In this document: positions 5,793 through 5,945 of the stretch, one piece after another
Layout: every line of letters starts with the position of its first letter
Position numbering within the stretch: the first letter of the stretch is position 1
Assembly: GCA_002084385.1 (NCBI GenBank)
Contig: NBLS01000092.1
Span: 1-5,945, forward strand
Direction of reading: 5' to 3'
DNA length: 5,945 nucleotides
From: Desulfobacteraceae bacterium 4572_19
GTDB taxonomy: Bacteria > Desulfobacterota > Desulfobacteria > Desulfobacterales > NBLS01
Notes under the pieces: generated by a model
Databases searched by the model: none
The model's input: the letters and a program-made list of their open reading frames with translations, nothing else
Told to the model about the DNA's origin: nothing
Made by a program: the position numbers and the translations under genes

Positions 5793-5945
5793 ATGCGAAC
5801 AATTTTATTTATAATAGTAACAGTTTTGATCAGTCTCACAATTTTCTCTTGCGAGAATGCAACAGAAACTGAAAAACAGGAACAGCCTTCAGTACCGGTA
5901 CTGGTCTATCCTGCAGAACAGGCTGTTGATGTAAGTACAGATGTA
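5793..5945 (+). CDS. Second lipoprotein gene, N-terminal part (runs off the window)
   Basis: Fifty-one codons are visible. MRT is followed by a hydrophobic run of about 15 residues and TIFSC, a lipobox with Cys20 as the lipidation site. A short polar linker rich in Glu and Gln follows (ENATETEKQEQ). The sequence then continues PSVPVLVYPAEQAVDVSTDV, which resembles the start of an Ig/FN3-like domain in secreted bacterial proteins (P.L..P.....VS). A GGAG site 7 bases upstream supports the ATG. It follows the large lipoprotein gene on the same strand after 232 bp and has its own possible promoter, so the two may form a small locus of exported lipoproteins. The function cannot be told from this fragment; a repeat-bearing surface protein like its neighbour is possible. 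Confidence 0.75.
   Translation, partial: MRTILFIIVTVLISLTIFSCENATETEKQEQPSVPVLVYPAEQAVDVSTDV

Noticed and set aside
5630..5839. 69-codon frame on the - strand across the 5561-5792 gap
   Set aside because: It runs antisense into the lipoprotein start at 5793, is low in complexity (Ile/Leu/Ser-rich), and has no good start signal.

Overview
The window comes from an AT-rich bacterial genome with a Gram-negative-type cell envelope. Two genes begin with lipoprotein signal peptides. The main gene has the modular layout (ZU5-like region, fibronectin-III-like repeats, C-terminal SUMF1/FGE-like domain) often seen in secreted proteins of Bacteroidota, Cloacimonadota and related anaerobes. The taxon is inferred from protein style and intergenic repeat style. 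There is no rRNA or housekeeping gene to confirm it.

Layout. Positions 1-101 may hold the last 32 codons of an upstream gene. Positions 102-1143 contain no convincing gene. They hold a degenerate TTCGTG/TTTGTG-type intergenic repeat cluster (about 253-417), a possible terminator hairpin (429-456), a long very AT-rich stretch, and a candidate promoter and ribosome binding site for the next gene. Positions 1144-5560 are one very large surface lipoprotein gene split into two reading frames. The first part (1144-3585) encodes a lipoprotein signal peptide, a ZU5-like domain, an unrecognised domain and five FN3-like repeats. The second part (open from about 3575 to 5560) encodes the rest of the fifth repeat, four more repeats and a SUMF1/FGE-like C-terminal domain. 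Positions 5561-5792 are intergenic with a candidate promoter. From 5793 a second lipoprotein gene starts and runs off the window.

The main result is that the break in the large gene can be read exactly. The 13-mer TTACTACTTTAAG occurs twice head to tail (3561-3573 and 3574-3586). Removing one copy restores a single reading frame of about 1467 codons. The break lies at the end of a repeat that is a near-identical copy of the repeat before it. That earlier repeat carries its own anomaly, a 15-codon in-frame deletion, at exactly the same point in the unit. The gene is therefore a repeat-driven pseudogene or phase-variable gene, or the assembly is wrong at a repeat.

The second point of interest is the last ~125 bp of the gene. 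It is clearly more GC-rich than the rest and encodes an RVLRGGSW...GFRVV segment. Both FGE catalytic cysteine positions are replaced (Tyr and Thr), and many codons are of the NAY/NNC type. This is the place and form of the variable region in diversity-generating-retroelement targets with a C-type-lectin/FGE fold. No template repeat or reverse transcriptase lies in the window, so this is a hypothesis.
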